A DNA stretch of 64,000 bases from Paenibacillus protaetiae (GCF_004135365.1 NZ_CP035492.1:1240001-1304000), one strand, 5' to 3'; positions 25,473-35,051 are shown, counted from the stretch's first letter. Notes: generated from the letters alone by a model not told the origin. Numbers and translations: made by a program.

Positions 25473-27413
25473 GTGTCAGAAGAAGGATGGGTGAACATAA
25501 TGACGATCGATCACGAGCTGCGGGAAGGTATTGCGTGGATGTCCCGCAGGCTGCTTGCGCAGCAGCACAGCGACGGCAGCTGGCGGTTTCCGTTTGACAG
25601 CGGAACGTCGCCGGATGCGTACTTGCTCATTGTGCTGCGGACGCTTGAAATCGATAATGAGCCGCTGCTGCGCAAGCTCCATGACCGCTTGCGGTCTGCC
25701 CAGCAGCCGGATGGCTCATGGAAGGTGTACCCCGACGAGGAACAGGGTAATCTGGCGGCTACGGTAGACGCTTATTACGCTTTGTTGTACAGCGGCTTCA
25801 GCCATGCCGGGGATGAGCAGATGCAGCTGGCGAAGCAGTTTATTTCCGAACAAGGCGGCTTGCGGAAGGTCGACAGCGTGCTGACCAAAGCGTTCCTGGC
25901 CGCGACCGGCCAATATCCGTGGCCAGCCTCCTTAGTGCTTCCAATAGAAGTGCTGCTCTTTCCGAACCACTTCCCGGTTAACCTATATGACTTCTCCAGT
26001 TATGCCCGCGTTCATTTTATTCCGATTTTGCTTCTTGCCGACCGCCGTTTCTCCGTTACGACGCCCATCTCCCCCGATTTGTCGGAGCTTAGTGCAACCC
26101 GTTCGGAGCTGACATGGGAATGGCGGCCGTCCGGGGACGGCTCGCGCCCGATGGATACTTGGGTAGATTCGCTGAAGCAGGCGGCAGGCAGCCTCGCCGG
26201 CTATCCCGCACAGCTGCGCGAGGATGCGCGCCGGAAGGCCGAACGTTATATGCTGGACCGCATTGAACCGGACGGCACGTTGTACAGCTACGGTACAGCT
26301 ACGCTGCTTATGATTTTGGCGCTGCTGTCCTTAGGCTACGACAAGCGCCATCCCGTTATTATGCATGCGGTTGACGGTCTTCTTCGAACGCTGGCCGTAA
26401 CAGATGACGGCGCTTACACTTTTATGCAGAATACGCCTTCCGCCGTTTGGGACACCGCGCTGCTTTCCCATGCCCTGCAGGAAGCCGGGGTTCCAGCCGA
26501 TCATCCGGCTATCCAAAATGCATCTGCCTACTTGCTGGGCAAACAGCAGTACAAACGGACGGATTGGGCCGTCCACAATCCGATTGATATTGCCGGCGGC
26601 TGGGGATTCTCCGATTCTAACACCCTTAATCCCGATGTTGATGATACAACGGCGGCGCTGCGGGCGATTCACCGGCTGGCAGCTAAAGATGAGCATCATA
26701 CGGACGCCTGGAACCGCGGGCTTAACTGGATATTGTCCATGCAGAACAAAGACGGCGGCTGGGCGGCGTTCGAGAAGGATACAGACAAGGAGTGGCTGTC
26801 GTGGCTGCCAATTCATGGCGCCCGTGATGTCGCTACCGATCCGTCGACAGCCGATTTGACTGGTAGAACGCTGGAGTTTCTTGGTTCGGCGGGATTAAAC
26901 CATGAAAGATTTGCTTGTATCCGCAGAGGCACGGAGTGGCTGATGCGCCATCAGGAAAAAGACGGCTCCTGGTACGGCAGATGGGGAATTTGTTACATTT
27001 ACGGCACTTGGGCGGCTTTGACGGGACTGTCGGCGGCCGGTACGATTCCTCAGCATCCGTCCGTTCAACGCGCAGTCGGCTGGCTGCTTTCCATTCAAAA
27101 TGAAGACGGCGGCTGGGGGGAATCCTGCTCCAGCGATGTGAAGCGCCATTATGTACCGCTTGGCGCCAGCATCCCGTCCCAGACGGCTTGGGCGCTTGAT
27201 GCGCTGATTGCCGTTCATCCGCGCCCGACCTCCGCGATTGATAAAGGAATTCGGCTGCTGCTTGACATGGTGCGAAGCCCGCACGGATGGACGTCCCATT
27301 ATCCGACAGGCGGCGGATTGCCGGGGCTGTTTTATTCCGATTACTACAGCTACAAGTCGATTTGGCCGCTGCTGGCACTGGCCCGTTATCAAAAAAAATA
27401 TTTGCATTCTTAA
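25473..27413 (+). CDS. shc: Squalene--hopene cyclase
   Basis: A 646-residue class II terpene cyclase that folds squalene into hopene on the membrane surface. The catalytic acid motif is PDVDDTTAAL (DxDD, about residue 389). QW repeats recur (for example QNKDGGWAAFEKDTDKEWL, QEKDGSWYGRWGICYIYGTW, QNEDGGWGESC). Three starts are possible: GTG 25473 (AGAAGG seven bases upstream), GTG 25491, and ATG 25500 (GGATGG upstream), where the family alignment begins well (TIDHELREGIAWM). Divergent from yhbD. Hopanoids stiffen the membrane and often matter in spores and stress. A terminator follows at 27489. Confidence 0.95.
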   Translation: MSEEGWVNIMTIDHELREGIAWMSRRLLAQQHSDGSWRFPFDSGTSPDAYLLIVLRTLEIDNEPLLRKLHDRLRSAQQPDGSWKVYPDEEQGNLAATVDAYYALLYSGFSHAGDEQMQLAKQFISEQGGLRKVDSVLTKAFLAATGQYPWPASLVLPIEVLLFPNHFPVNLYDFSSYARVHFIPILLLADRRFSVTTPISPDLSELSATRSELTWEWRPSGDGSRPMDTWVDSLKQAAGSLAGYPAQLREDARRKAERYMLDRIEPDGTLYSYGTATLLMILALLSLGYDKRHPVIMHAVDGLLRTLAVTDDGAYTFMQNTPSAVWDTALLSHALQEAGVPADHPAIQNASAYLLGKQQYKRTDWAVHNPIDIAGGWGFSDSNTLNPDVDDTTAALRAIHRLAAKDEHHTDAWNRGLNWILSMQNKDGGWAAFEKDTDKEWLSWLPIHGARDVATDPSTADLTGRTLEFLGSAGLNHERFACIRRGTEWLMRHQEKDGSWYGRWGICYIYGTWAALTGLSAAGTIPQHPSVQRAVGWLLSIQNEDGGWGESCSSDVKRHYVPLGASIPSQTAWALDALIAVHPRPTSAIDKGIRLLLDMVRSPHGWTSHYPTGGGLPGLFYSDYYSYKSIWPLLALARYQKKYLHS

Positions 27414-27488
27414 CTGGTTTTCAGGTCCGTTTAAGGTTTATATTACATAATAACGATGTTCAACTATTTCGACATGAACCACTTGAAC

Positions 27489-27518
27489 GGCCCGCTGCCA
27501 GGCGGGCCAGCTTTTTTT
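27489..27518 (+). terminator. Terminator after squalene-hopene cyclase
   Basis: GGCCCGC and GCGGGCC form a stem with a six-base loop, followed by AGC and seven T. Confidence 0.92.
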
Positions 27519-27625
27519 CTCGCAACCCCGATCTGAATTCCGCATCGCTTAATCCTATCGCTTGTTCCAGCAAAGTCCTGAACGTATTCCCTGCTGATCC
27601 CATCGCCCGATAATGGCTGCCGTTG

Positions 27626-28219
27626 TCAGTGGCTATTACCCGATCGAAACGTGCATAAGCTGGTAGCGATTCCGCCTGCCGTAATCGTCAGCAGCGACAG
27701 CAGCAGCGTTCCTTCCGGCAGCAGCATGCTGCCTGCGCAAACAATTAACAGGTCTGTAAGCAATACAAGCACGCCGACATTCACATGCACATAACGGGCC
27801 AGTATGTGAGCCAGCAAATCAGTTCCGCCCGTAGACGTATCGAACCGGATCATAACGCCAATGCCGGTTCCGATCATAAAACCGCCAAGTACCGCTCTTG
27901 TAAACGGTGTCCATTCAAAATAATAAAGAAAATGATATTGGTACGGCGCCAATATATCAATCATGTAACTGGAAAGAAGCAACCCGTTAATGCTGTTATA
28001 GAGCAGAGGGCGGCTTTTGTACCACGCCAGTGCAAAGATCGGCAGGCTGCACAATAACATAACTAACCCTACTTTTACTTTGAACAAATAATTGACAACG
28101 AGCGCAATTCCGATTAGCCCCCCATCCAATATGCGCAGCGGAGTTAAAAAGAAATTGATGCCAACCGAAATTAACGTGCTCCCGGCGATTACCGCCGCTA
28201 CTTTTCGAAATGAAAACAT
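27626..28219 (-). CDS. YitT family membrane protein (DUF161)
   Basis: A 197-residue integral membrane protein with five to six helices. The family hallmarks are seen: NFFLTPLRILDGGLIGIAL (about residues 22-40), then FDTSTGGTDLLAHIL (about 125-139). Full YitT proteins have a C-terminal DUF2179 domain; this one lacks it, as many short members do. The start ATG has GCAGGAGGGCCAT upstream. Function unknown in the family; transport is a guess. Confidence 0.85.
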   Translation of the reverse strand: MFSFRKVAAVIAGSTLISVGINFFLTPLRILDGGLIGIALVVNYLFKVKVGLVMLLCSLPIFALAWYKSRPLLYNSINGLLLSSYMIDILAPYQYHFLYYFEWTPFTRAVLGGFMIGTGIGVMIRFDTSTGGTDLLAHILARYVHVNVGVLVLLTDLLIVCAGSMLLPEGTLLLSLLTITAGGIATSLCTFRSGNSH

Positions 28220-28433
28220 GACGATGGCCCTCCTGCCCCTATCCTGTTTCCAGTATATGTTCGCAAATGCTCATACTTGTCCCTCACAAGCGATGAATGA
28301 ATGAGGAACATCCGAGTCTTCTCCGGGATAACAAATCCGATGATAAACACCACAAAGATGAGCAATGGCAAACAGGGGCTTTACTGATATGCTGGAGGAA
28401 ACAACTAACCGAACAGGAAAGGCGGTACGATCC

Positions 28434-29282
28434 ATGTCTTATTTATCCGTCAGTACTTGGAGTCTGCACCGGCTGCTGGGGCCTCTCCGCTGGACGCTCT
28501 GGGACGAGGAAGCCGGAATCCTCCGCACGCATGAAGAGCAGCAGCCAGAGGTTCATTCCCTTCTGGAGCTTCCTTCCGAAGCGGCAGCAAGAGGTTATAA
28601 CGCCGTTGAAATTTGCCATTTTCATTTTCCGTGTACGGATGAAGCTTATTTGCTGGAGCTTCGCAGCTCATTTGCAGCTGCCGGCATTTCGTTCGATACG
28701 CTGCTGCTTGACTACGGCGACTTAACGTCTGAAGACAGCCGCCGCGTTGAGGCCGATCTTCAGTTGATGAAGCATTGGATCGATTCGGCGTCCGTATGCG
28801 GCGCCAAGCAAATCCGGATTGTAGCAGGCGAAGCGCAGCCGGCGGATGAAGAGGCAATCGCGAGATCTGCCAAGCTGCTTGCAGAGCTGCAGGCTTATGC
28901 CGCTCCACAAGGCGTGCGGGTCATCACGGAAAACTTCAAGCCGCTTACTTCTACAGGAGACAGCAGCATGAAGCTGCTGGCGCAAGCCGATGAAGGCGTC
29001 GGCTTTATTACCGATTTTGGCAATTTTAAAGGTTCCGCCAAATACGGCGAAATTCAGATGACTGTTCCGCGCAGCGTATCGGTTCATGTTAAACCGTCTT
29101 ATGACGACAGCGGTTATCCGGACAGCGATGAGCTGAACCTATGCCTGCAGGCGGTGGAAAAAGCCGGATTTAACGGCGCTTATGTGCTTATTTACGATGG
29201 ACCGGGCGACATGTGGGCCGGCTTGGAGCGCGTCAAGCAGCTCGTGAAGCCGTACGTGGAAGCAGGAGCCTCGCACGTATAA
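28434..29282 (+). CDS. Sugar phosphate isomerase/epimerase (xylose isomerase-like TIM barrel)
   Basis: A 282-residue TIM-barrel protein of the AP endonuclease 2/xylose isomerase superfamily. The order of acidic and His residues fits the metal site: GYNAVEICHFHFP (about residues 49-61), RVITENFKPL (Glu at about 164), GFITDFGNF (Asp at about 190) and VHVKPSY (His at about 220). I chose the ATG at 28434 because AAGGCGG lies eight bases upstream. The gene is alone. Related proteins convert sugar or inositol derivatives; the substrate is not known. Confidence 0.82.
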   Translation: MSYLSVSTWSLHRLLGPLRWTLWDEEAGILRTHEEQQPEVHSLLELPSEAAARGYNAVEICHFHFPCTDEAYLLELRSSFAAAGISFDTLLLDYGDLTSEDSRRVEADLQLMKHWIDSASVCGAKQIRIVAGEAQPADEEAIARSAKLLAELQAYAAPQGVRVITENFKPLTSTGDSSMKLLAQADEGVGFITDFGNFKGSAKYGEIQMTVPRSVSVHVKPSYDDSGYPDSDELNLCLQAVEKAGFNGAYVLIYDGPGDMWAGLERVKQLVKPYVEAGASHV

Positions 29283-29386
29283 ACCAATTGCCGAATCGCC
29301 GCTTTACGGCACATGTCCGGTGGAAGTTTCAATAAACCGATGGCGCAGGCGAAGAGCGGCGAGCGAGCGGCACATCCCTATCGAAT

Positions 29387-29429
29387 AGCAACAAAAGGAC
29401 TGCCCCGATGGGGCAGTCCTTTTGTTGCT
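29387..29429. terminator. Bidirectional terminator
   Basis: A perfect 20-bp inverted repeat (29387-29406 with 29410-29429, core AAAAGGACTGCCCC) with a three-base loop, between convergent genes. The T-rich second arm gives CCTTTTGTTG. Confidence 0.9.
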
Positions 29430-29512
29430 GCGTACATCAGCCGCAAGGGGCAGCCTGCCTCGTCCCGGCACACCATCCGCCGGCGGCAAATCCGCCGCTG
29501 ATTCGAGAGGAG

Positions 29513-31251
29513 TTAGGACAGTATTCGGTGAAGCTGCTCCAGCAGCGCAAACGCTTCGGTCTCCAGCTTATACGCTTGCTGCAAAGCGGCAATGGCTGCA
29601 TTGGCTTCTGCTGCTGCATGCGGATCTCCGCCCGCCGGGAACGGAAACCTTGTTGTCAGCGTCTTCAGCTGCTCCGCCGTTTCCCCATACAACGCCGCCG
29701 CCTCCCGGCATATCGCGCGGACTTCGGAATCCGCATCCGCATCTGCATCTTGCCCGCTTTCCCAGCTTTCCGCCAGTTCACTCAGGAATAGGGAGGCATA
29801 CATTCTTGCTTCCTGAATAACAGCCGCATTATAGGCGTTGCCGTTAGGTTCGATTTGTCCGCCCCGGAACGCATCTATCCATGTTTCATAGGCGGCAAGC
29901 CCGTGAACAATCGTACCGTTTGGCGCCTCGACGCCGTTATAATGACGGATGATTTGCTCCAATGCAGAGCGGAGTCTATCCTTCGGTTCCCGCCCGTTTC
30001 GATCAGCGATCGACAACACAAACAGATCCTCCAGAAATCCCCGTCCCAAATGATCGTAAGGAATCGTATCCCATTTGCCGCATTCGTGCGCGTACAGCTG
30101 CCGCTCATGGTCGTCATAACCGTAAATAACGCCAAACTCCGGTATAAACAAATCCCAGGACAACACCGGGTATCCCGGTCAATCGCATAATGGATCAGCT
30201 CCAGCGCTTGCGGCAGCTCTTCCTGCTGCTGCCGTTTCTCTTTAGCGGATGGCGTCAGCAAATACGGATCAGCCAGGCTGGCGTTTGGTCCAATTACAGG
30301 CTTGAGTGCGGAAACCACGTTTGCTTGATAGCCAAGCTGGCTGAGCCCTCTTGTCAATACATCTTTGAAGCTATAGCTCGTTGGCCCCGCGATATGAACG
30401 TCACCTTGGCTAATGCTGATGCGAAACGCAAGCGACGTATAACCCATAACAGCAGGCAAAGAAAAGGCAGATTCCTTGTAATTCACGAGAGCATACAGCG
30501 CAGCCCCTGCGGAAGTCCATGCGCATTGCCCCAATATGTCTTTCTTATCCAGCAACTTTGTTTTCATTCCGGTCCAGTCCTTCCTCATATTCATATATTG
30601 GTCGACCAACAGGCGGGCTTTCTCCGCGGCAACCTTCTTCCTTGAACGGGAGATCAGCTGATAGACGTTCGACGTGGTCAGCTGGAACAGACCGGCAATT
30701 TGTTGGGGCGACAGCTGCTCGAAAAAATACGCCTCGAACACCTTTTTTTCTCGGCCATTCAGACAGCGCATCATCGCTTCAATCAATTCGAGCAGCTCTG
30801 CCCGCGCCAGCTTCCGCTCCGGTTCCAGTTCGTCAGCCGGCCTTACAGCCTGCTTCGATAATTTCCGCAATAAGGATTCCATATCGCCCCAGTCCTCTTG
30901 CTTCTCTTCCTGTGCGGCTGCCGTAAGTCCGGTAAACGGCTGCTCATGCTTTAGCGGCCTGCTGTTTAGTTTCGTATAGGCCTGATTGCGGACAATTTGG
31001 CGCAGCCAAGGGAGAAAACGTCCCATGTCGGCCAGCGTGCCCATATGCAAGAAGGCTTTAATAAGCGCATCCTGCACAATATCCTCCGCTAAATACGGCT
31101 CGCGTGTAATTGCTCTGGCATAACCGTACATTTGACCGCGATGCCGCCGGACCAGTTCCCCAAATGCTTCCCGGTCTCCCGTCTTGGCCAGCGCTGCCAG
31201 AACGTCATCTTCCAATTGCTCCATCCGGCCGCGCCGCTCCTCTTCCATCAT
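29513..31251 (-). pseudogene. Sigma-70 family factor fused to a BtrH-like cysteine-fold domain, split by one frameshift
   Basis: Together the two frames encode about 579 residues. Residues 20-95 are sigma region 2 (EAFGELVRRHRGQMYGYARA, YLAEDIVQDALIKAFLHM) and about 155-215 are region 4 (LSPQQIAGLFQLTTSNVYQL). After these comes a domain starting GQCAWTSAGAALYALVNY, which recalls the BtrH N-terminal, papain-like fold, with SQGDVHIAGPTSYSFKDVL. It continues after the frameshift as LSWDLFIPEFGVIYGYDDHE. One extra base in the G run at 30168-30170 gives the smooth reading HYAIDRDTPVLSWDLF. The C-terminal 150 residues are helical. No anti-sigma gene lies beside it. The start ATG at 31251 has AAGGAGGG upstream. 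Confidence 0.8.
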
Positions 31252-31324
31252 TAGCCGCTGCCCTCCTTTTTAAGTTCGCCTGTATGATAGACTCCGCACC
31301 GGATTCATTTCTGACAAATCGGCC

Positions 31325-31371
31325 AAAAAAATTGTCCCTTAATCATTTTCAATGATTTGGGGGACAATTCC
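31325..31371 (-). terminator. Terminator after ypsA
   Basis: AATTGTCCC/GGGACAATT and AATCATT/AATGATT pair in one hairpin (31330-31369). The minus strand continues with seven T. Confidence 0.85.
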
Positions 31372-31410
31372 TGTTCTTTATTCTCCTTTATTCGTACAGC
31401 CGCAATCCGT

Positions 31411-31971
31411 TTACGCCCACTCTTCGCCGTGCATGCCCTCATTTGCTATATCTTGAACATCCTCTGCCGTAATGCCGATATAGCCGTATCCTTCTTCCAC
31501 ATGTTTTTTCCAGGCACGCTGCTTCATATATTTAGGGCTTGCTTCACCCGAGTCCTCATCGTAAAACAATAAAATTCCGTCTGTTTTGCGGAACAGCAGC
31601 TCATCTCTTGCCTTCAGCTGCCAGACGCCGTTATACGGCTGCTTGCTGACGATGCCGTAATAATCGGCCTGGCGGACTATCTCGCGGTAATACTGCTGCT
31701 TATCTTCCTTCCACCGGGCCTCCTGCCCTTCGTAAGCGGCAAGAATAGAAAGCTTTAAATCCGGGTAGTGCCGTTTCATGGCAATAACTACTTCACACGC
31801 CCACAGATCAGCGCCGTATTGTCCCGGTGTAATAACCCACTCCAGCCCATTTTCCGCCAGCGGCAGCAGCCGTGCTTCAATCGCTTTTTTAATAAACGGT
31901 ATTCCTTTATGCTTTTGGTCGAAAATGCCCAGCTCATGCGCCCGGTAACCGGTCGCCAGTATATTTTTCAC
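31411..31971 (-). CDS. ypsA: YpsA family protein (DUF1273, SLOG superfamily)
   Basis: A 186-residue protein. It opens NILATGYRAHELGIF and has the SLOG ligand-binding pattern WVITPGQYGADLWACEVV (about residues 44-61), the SLSAAYEGQ-like region (ILAAYEGQEARW, 76-87) and a late YDEDSGEASPKYM. YpsA in B. subtilis affects cell division and oxidative stress and may bind a nucleotide-like ligand. In that organism it neighbours gpsB, which here is 8 kb away. Single gene, own terminator. Confidence 0.9.
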   Translation of the reverse strand: MKNILATGYRAHELGIFDQKHKGIPFIKKAIEARLLPLAENGLEWVITPGQYGADLWACEVVIAMKRHYPDLKLSILAAYEGQEARWKEDKQQYYREIVRQADYYGIVSKQPYNGVWQLKARDELLFRKTDGILLFYDEDSGEASPKYMKQRAWKKHVEEGYGYIGITAEDVQDIANEGMHGEEWA

Positions 31972-32001
31972 GTATGCCTTCCCCTGTTCTGCTTCTCCGC
32001 G

Positions 32002-32928
32002 TTATCCTTTCAAGCTTCTAATAATGCCGGCGGCGTATTCATCAAGCCTGTCCCGCACGATTTGATCGGTTAATCCGGCAACGCCAGCCGCGGTCCAGCC
32101 CTCATAGACGGAAGGCGGCCCGAATAAAATATCCGTCAAGGATACCAGATCCCAATAAGGTTCATATTGAAACAAATAACCGGCACATTGTGAATACGCA
32201 GCCAGCATCATATCTGCGGCGGCTTTCCCGTGAAGCTGCGCCAAGTTCAGGCGGCAATGCCCCAGATCGGCGCCGGCCGGGCCTCTGCACGCGTTAACCC
32301 AATCCACAACACCGCTGACCCGCTTATCTTGCCATAATACATTCCCGGGATGATAATCCCGATGAATAAATACCGGATCATAAACAGGCGGAGGCGTCTG
32401 TACAACCGCGATCACTTCATCCCAAATCCCCGGGTCCGATGACCAGGTTTGCTTACCAAGCCTGGACGCATCCATATATGAACGATAAGGCCATGGAAAA
32501 TCCGCAGCCGATGTCTGATGAATAGCAGCCAGCGAATGCGCCATCCCCCAAATCCAGTCATCCAAATACTCCGGCTCCAGCACAACCTCGCCCTTCAGCT
32601 CCGTCATTAGCACAGTCGGCAAGCCGCATGCATGCCCCGTTTCGTCAAAGGCAAGCAGAGCAGGTGTTTTCACCGCCGTTTCTTCGGCGAGCCTCAGACT
32701 GGCAGCTTCATGCAGCGCCAAATCCGGCTCCTGCTTTAACCAGTCCGCTTGATCAAACTGCCTTAATATATAAGAAGATTTATCGTATCGGCCGCTGATT
32801 TCAATCCGGTAGACCGCGGATGATGTTCCGCCCTGCACACGATTCACGCTTGTCACATCCGCGTGCTGATCCGTATGCTGAATCACCCAGTCCAATACGC
32901 CATCTGATAACAGCCATGTGTTTCCCAC
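32002..32928 (-). CDS. Phosphotransferase of the aminoglycoside kinase-like (APH) superfamily
   Basis: A 308-residue kinase-fold protein. Brenner's motif is FIHRDYHPGNVLW (catalytic Asp at about residue 193) and the metal-binding VDWVNACRGPAGADLGHCR follows (Asp at about 210). The N-terminal lobe has VQGGTSSAVYRIEI. The GTG start is supported by AAGGGGG nine bases upstream. APH-like proteins phosphorylate aminoglycosides, macrolides, choline or homoserine; this sequence resembles the broad uncharacterised group more than a known resistance enzyme. It lies upstream of ypsA on the same strand. Confidence 0.85.
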   Translation of the reverse strand: MGNTWLLSDGVLDWVIQHTDQHADVTSVNRVQGGTSSAVYRIEISGRYDKSSYILRQFDQADWLKQEPDLALHEAASLRLAEETAVKTPALLAFDETGHACGLPTVLMTELKGEVVLEPEYLDDWIWGMAHSLAAIHQTSAADFPWPYRSYMDASRLGKQTWSSDPGIWDEVIAVVQTPPPVYDPVFIHRDYHPGNVLWQDKRVSGVVDWVNACRGPAGADLGHCRLNLAQLHGKAAADMMLAAYSQCAGYLFQYEPYWDLVSLTDILFGPPSVYEGWTAAGVAGLTDQIVRDRLDEYAAGIIRSLKG

Positions 32929-33115
32929 TGCGGATAACCCCCTTCCAACGACCCGGTAAAATATCTCTATTGATCTATTTTACCATAGCCGGCGCAAAAC
33001 AAAGAAACGGTATTCGGGGCATTTGCATAAACATTTACGTCCGGCAAACATATAGTTAATTATGTGTTGAATAAAACCGTCTATAATCAGGTTTGAAAGG
33101 AGGCCAGCCGAGAAT

Positions 33116-33208
33116 ATGTATTATGACGAAGATCGTGTTCCTTTTGAGGAACCGGACCCGGCAGTTCATGATAAAGAAATGAATGAAACAGAGCAGGCTG
33201 GTGAATAA
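33116..33208 (+). CDS. Small acidic peptide, 30 residues
   Basis: A short reading frame with start ATG and AAAGGAGG twelve bases before it. The peptide is acidic: YYDEDRVPFEEPDP, then HDKEMNETEQAGE. It has its own terminator, whose stem overlaps the stop codon. Codon use is normal for the window. There is no recognisable family. It is probably real because it has a ribosome site, a tight terminator and sits between divergently oriented genes. Confidence 0.6.
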   Translation: MYYDEDRVPFEEPDPAVHDKEMNETEQAGE

Positions 33209-33228
33209 CCCTATGCCTGCTCTTTTTA
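33190..33228. terminator. Terminator after the small acidic peptide
   Basis: AGAGCAGGC (33190-33198) and GCCTGCTCT (33215-33223) pair, followed by TTTTT. It may also serve the GNAT gene on the minus strand. Confidence 0.8.
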
Positions 33229-33233
33229 ATGGT

Positions 33234-33803
33234 TTAATTCATTTGCAGATGGACCCATTCCTGCTGATCCAGCCTGTACCGGTTATACATTTCGTTTTCG
33301 ATGGCGATTTGGCCTTGTAAACGGAACCCGCACTTTTGGATGACTCGATTTGACGGCGTATTGTCCGGCAGCGCAATCGCGCTAATCGTTTCAGTGTCTG
33401 TATATTTAAATAAGTAGTTTATCATTCCTTGAGCAGCTTGGGTTGTGTACCCTTTGCTTCTATGAGCTCTGGAGATCGCATACATAATTTCCCGGCTCGG
33501 AGACGGCAATTCGTCTTTGATTCCGGTGCAGCACCACCCGATCCATTCGCCGGTTTCCTTCAAAATGATCCCCAAACGAAAGCGAAGCTGTCCGATGCTT
33601 TCCCCGTTCCAAACGGCTTGTAAAAACCGCTTGTTTTCCGGAATTTCGTACTGAAGCAGCCACTCTTTGCGCTGCTCCATCGAGACGTTCCAGCCGGGCA
33701 AATACGTGTAAATTTCAGGCTGCCAGGTAAGCGAATGAAAAGATTTCAAATCCGTTGCGAGAAACTCCCTTAACATAATATCTCTGCAATTAATAGTAAA
33801 CAT
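33234..33803 (-). CDS. GNAT family N-acetyltransferase (RimJ/RimL-like)
   Basis: A 189-residue acetyltransferase. It opens MLREFLATDLKSFHSL-like, with IGWCCTGIKDELPSPSREIMY (quoted in part) as beta-4/beta-5. The acetyl-CoA pyrophosphate loop is degenerate (RAHRSKGYTTQAAQG, about residues 115-129). The end has ALPDNTPSNRVIQKCGF. It is probably an amino-group acetyltransferase of the RimJ/RimL type with unknown substrate. It follows the two-domain GNAT gene by eight bases on the same strand, so the two form an operon. Confidence 0.85.
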   Translation of the reverse strand: MFTINCRDIMLREFLATDLKSFHSLTWQPEIYTYLPGWNVSMEQRKEWLLQYEIPENKRFLQAVWNGESIGQLRFRLGIILKETGEWIGWCCTGIKDELPSPSREIMYAISRAHRSKGYTTQAAQGMINYLFKYTDTETISAIALPDNTPSNRVIQKCGFRLQGQIAIENEMYNRYRLDQQEWVHLQMN

Positions 33804-33811
33804 GGTGCCTC

Positions 33812-34816
33812 CTATTCAGAGCGCGCGCTGCCTTTCATTTCACCAAACTTGCCTGCCATCCGGTAAGTGCCGCGCAGCGCCTTGTAGCCCAGCCTGCGGT
33901 TCACGGATAAAATGGGGGCATTCGCGGAATCATTATCCGTCTTGATATAGGCCGCTTGATTGTTTACGGCCAGCCGCACCGCTTGTATTTTTAAATCCTG
34001 GGCAATTTTGCGGCCGCGGTACGGCCTGCTCACGCCCGTAAATTCATGGTACATCCCGTTCGTCTGCAGATTATGCAGTACATTCGTTACGCCTACAAAC
34101 CTGTCGCCGTCTACTGCGACAATCACCCGCTCCGGCGCATAACCTTCTACCATCAGATGCCATTTGCGCCATTCTTCCAGCACCGGCACTTCACCCGTAA
34201 ATCCGGGAATATCCACCAGCGTTTCTTTGTAAAGCTCATACAGTTTCTGTTCGCTTGCTCCATCCTGTTGCAATTCGGCGTAAGTGGCGTACCGAATATC
34301 GGGATTATATACATCCTGCTCCAGCCATTTCGGATCTGCCGCGCTTATCTCGAGCACGGACTGGAACGCATGCGTATCGATGTCAAGACCGGCGCGCCGC
34401 GCGAAACGAAGCGAATCCTCCTCATCGTCCCAGATCGTCGTCACGAACGTATCCGCGCCAAGAAGCGTCCCCCATTGCAGCGCATGCTCCAGCAATCTGC
34501 TGCCAATGCCCTGTTTGCGGAACGGTTCAGCGACTACAATCGTATGGTTGAGATGCCCCCTCTCCGTCCATGGTGCCCGCCAGCCCCAAACATAACCGGC
34601 AATAAGTCCATCTTCTGTGGCGGCAACGATTCGGGTCCGGTCATAGCCGGCAAGCCGGCCTTCCTCATCTCTGTACGTATGGCCAGTCGTATACAGCTTG
34701 CGGTCATCTTCTTCCAGCCTCTCCGAGGTCACCGGCTCCGACCAGTGTGTGTTAAGAAGCGCCGCCAAACCCTTATAATCTTCCGGCAGCCGCAGCTCCC
34801 GAAGTATAATCCCCAT
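33812..34816 (-). CDS. Tandem-domain GNAT acetyltransferase
   Basis: A 334-residue protein with two GNAT domains. The first (about residues 1-160) has VVAEPFRKQGIGSRLLEHAL with the acetyl-CoA loop R/QxxGxG/A. The second (about 175-320) has FTGVSRPYRGRKIAQDLKI and ends in NAPILSVNRRLGYKALRG. Such tandem GNATs include mycothiol synthase-like proteins, but no thiol gene is near. The start ATG is after an A/T-rich leader; a possible GGGGGAG lies six bases upstream. Confidence 0.85.
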   Translation of the reverse strand: MGIILRELRLPEDYKGLAALLNTHWSEPVTSERLEEDDRKLYTTGHTYRDEEGRLAGYDRTRIVAATEDGLIAGYVWGWRAPWTERGHLNHTIVVAEPFRKQGIGSRLLEHALQWGTLLGADTFVTTIWDDEEDSLRFARRAGLDIDTHAFQSVLEISAADPKWLEQDVYNPDIRYATYAELQQDGASEQKLYELYKETLVDIPGFTGEVPVLEEWRKWHLMVEGYAPERVIVAVDGDRFVGVTNVLHNLQTNGMYHEFTGVSRPYRGRKIAQDLKIQAVRLAVNNQAAYIKTDNDSANAPILSVNRRLGYKALRGTYRMAGKFGEMKGSARSE

Positions 34817-35017
34817 TGGTTCTCCCCCAGTCCTTCATTCAAACATACCTAATTATTCCATTGAATGACGCGCCAAGTATAGATAAAAAACGGCTCTATT
34901 TGTTTTTGCCTGCCTCCGGGCATATGCCATACGCCGGCGCTTTGAAAAAAAACAAACAAAATCATAAGTTTAACGTGTCGCGTAACCATCCGCCCGTTCA
35001 TTATGATGGAAGAGGAA

Positions 35018-35031
35018 TAATATCGCTTACA
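35018..35031. promoter_or_regulatory. cre-like site upstream of the SDR operon
   Basis: On the minus strand TGTAAGCGATATTA matches about 12 of 14 positions of the CcpA consensus. Only moderately supported on its own; two other cre-like sites in the region strengthen it. Confidence 0.4.
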
Positions 35032-35051
35032 AGCACTGTTGGAGGTGATTT

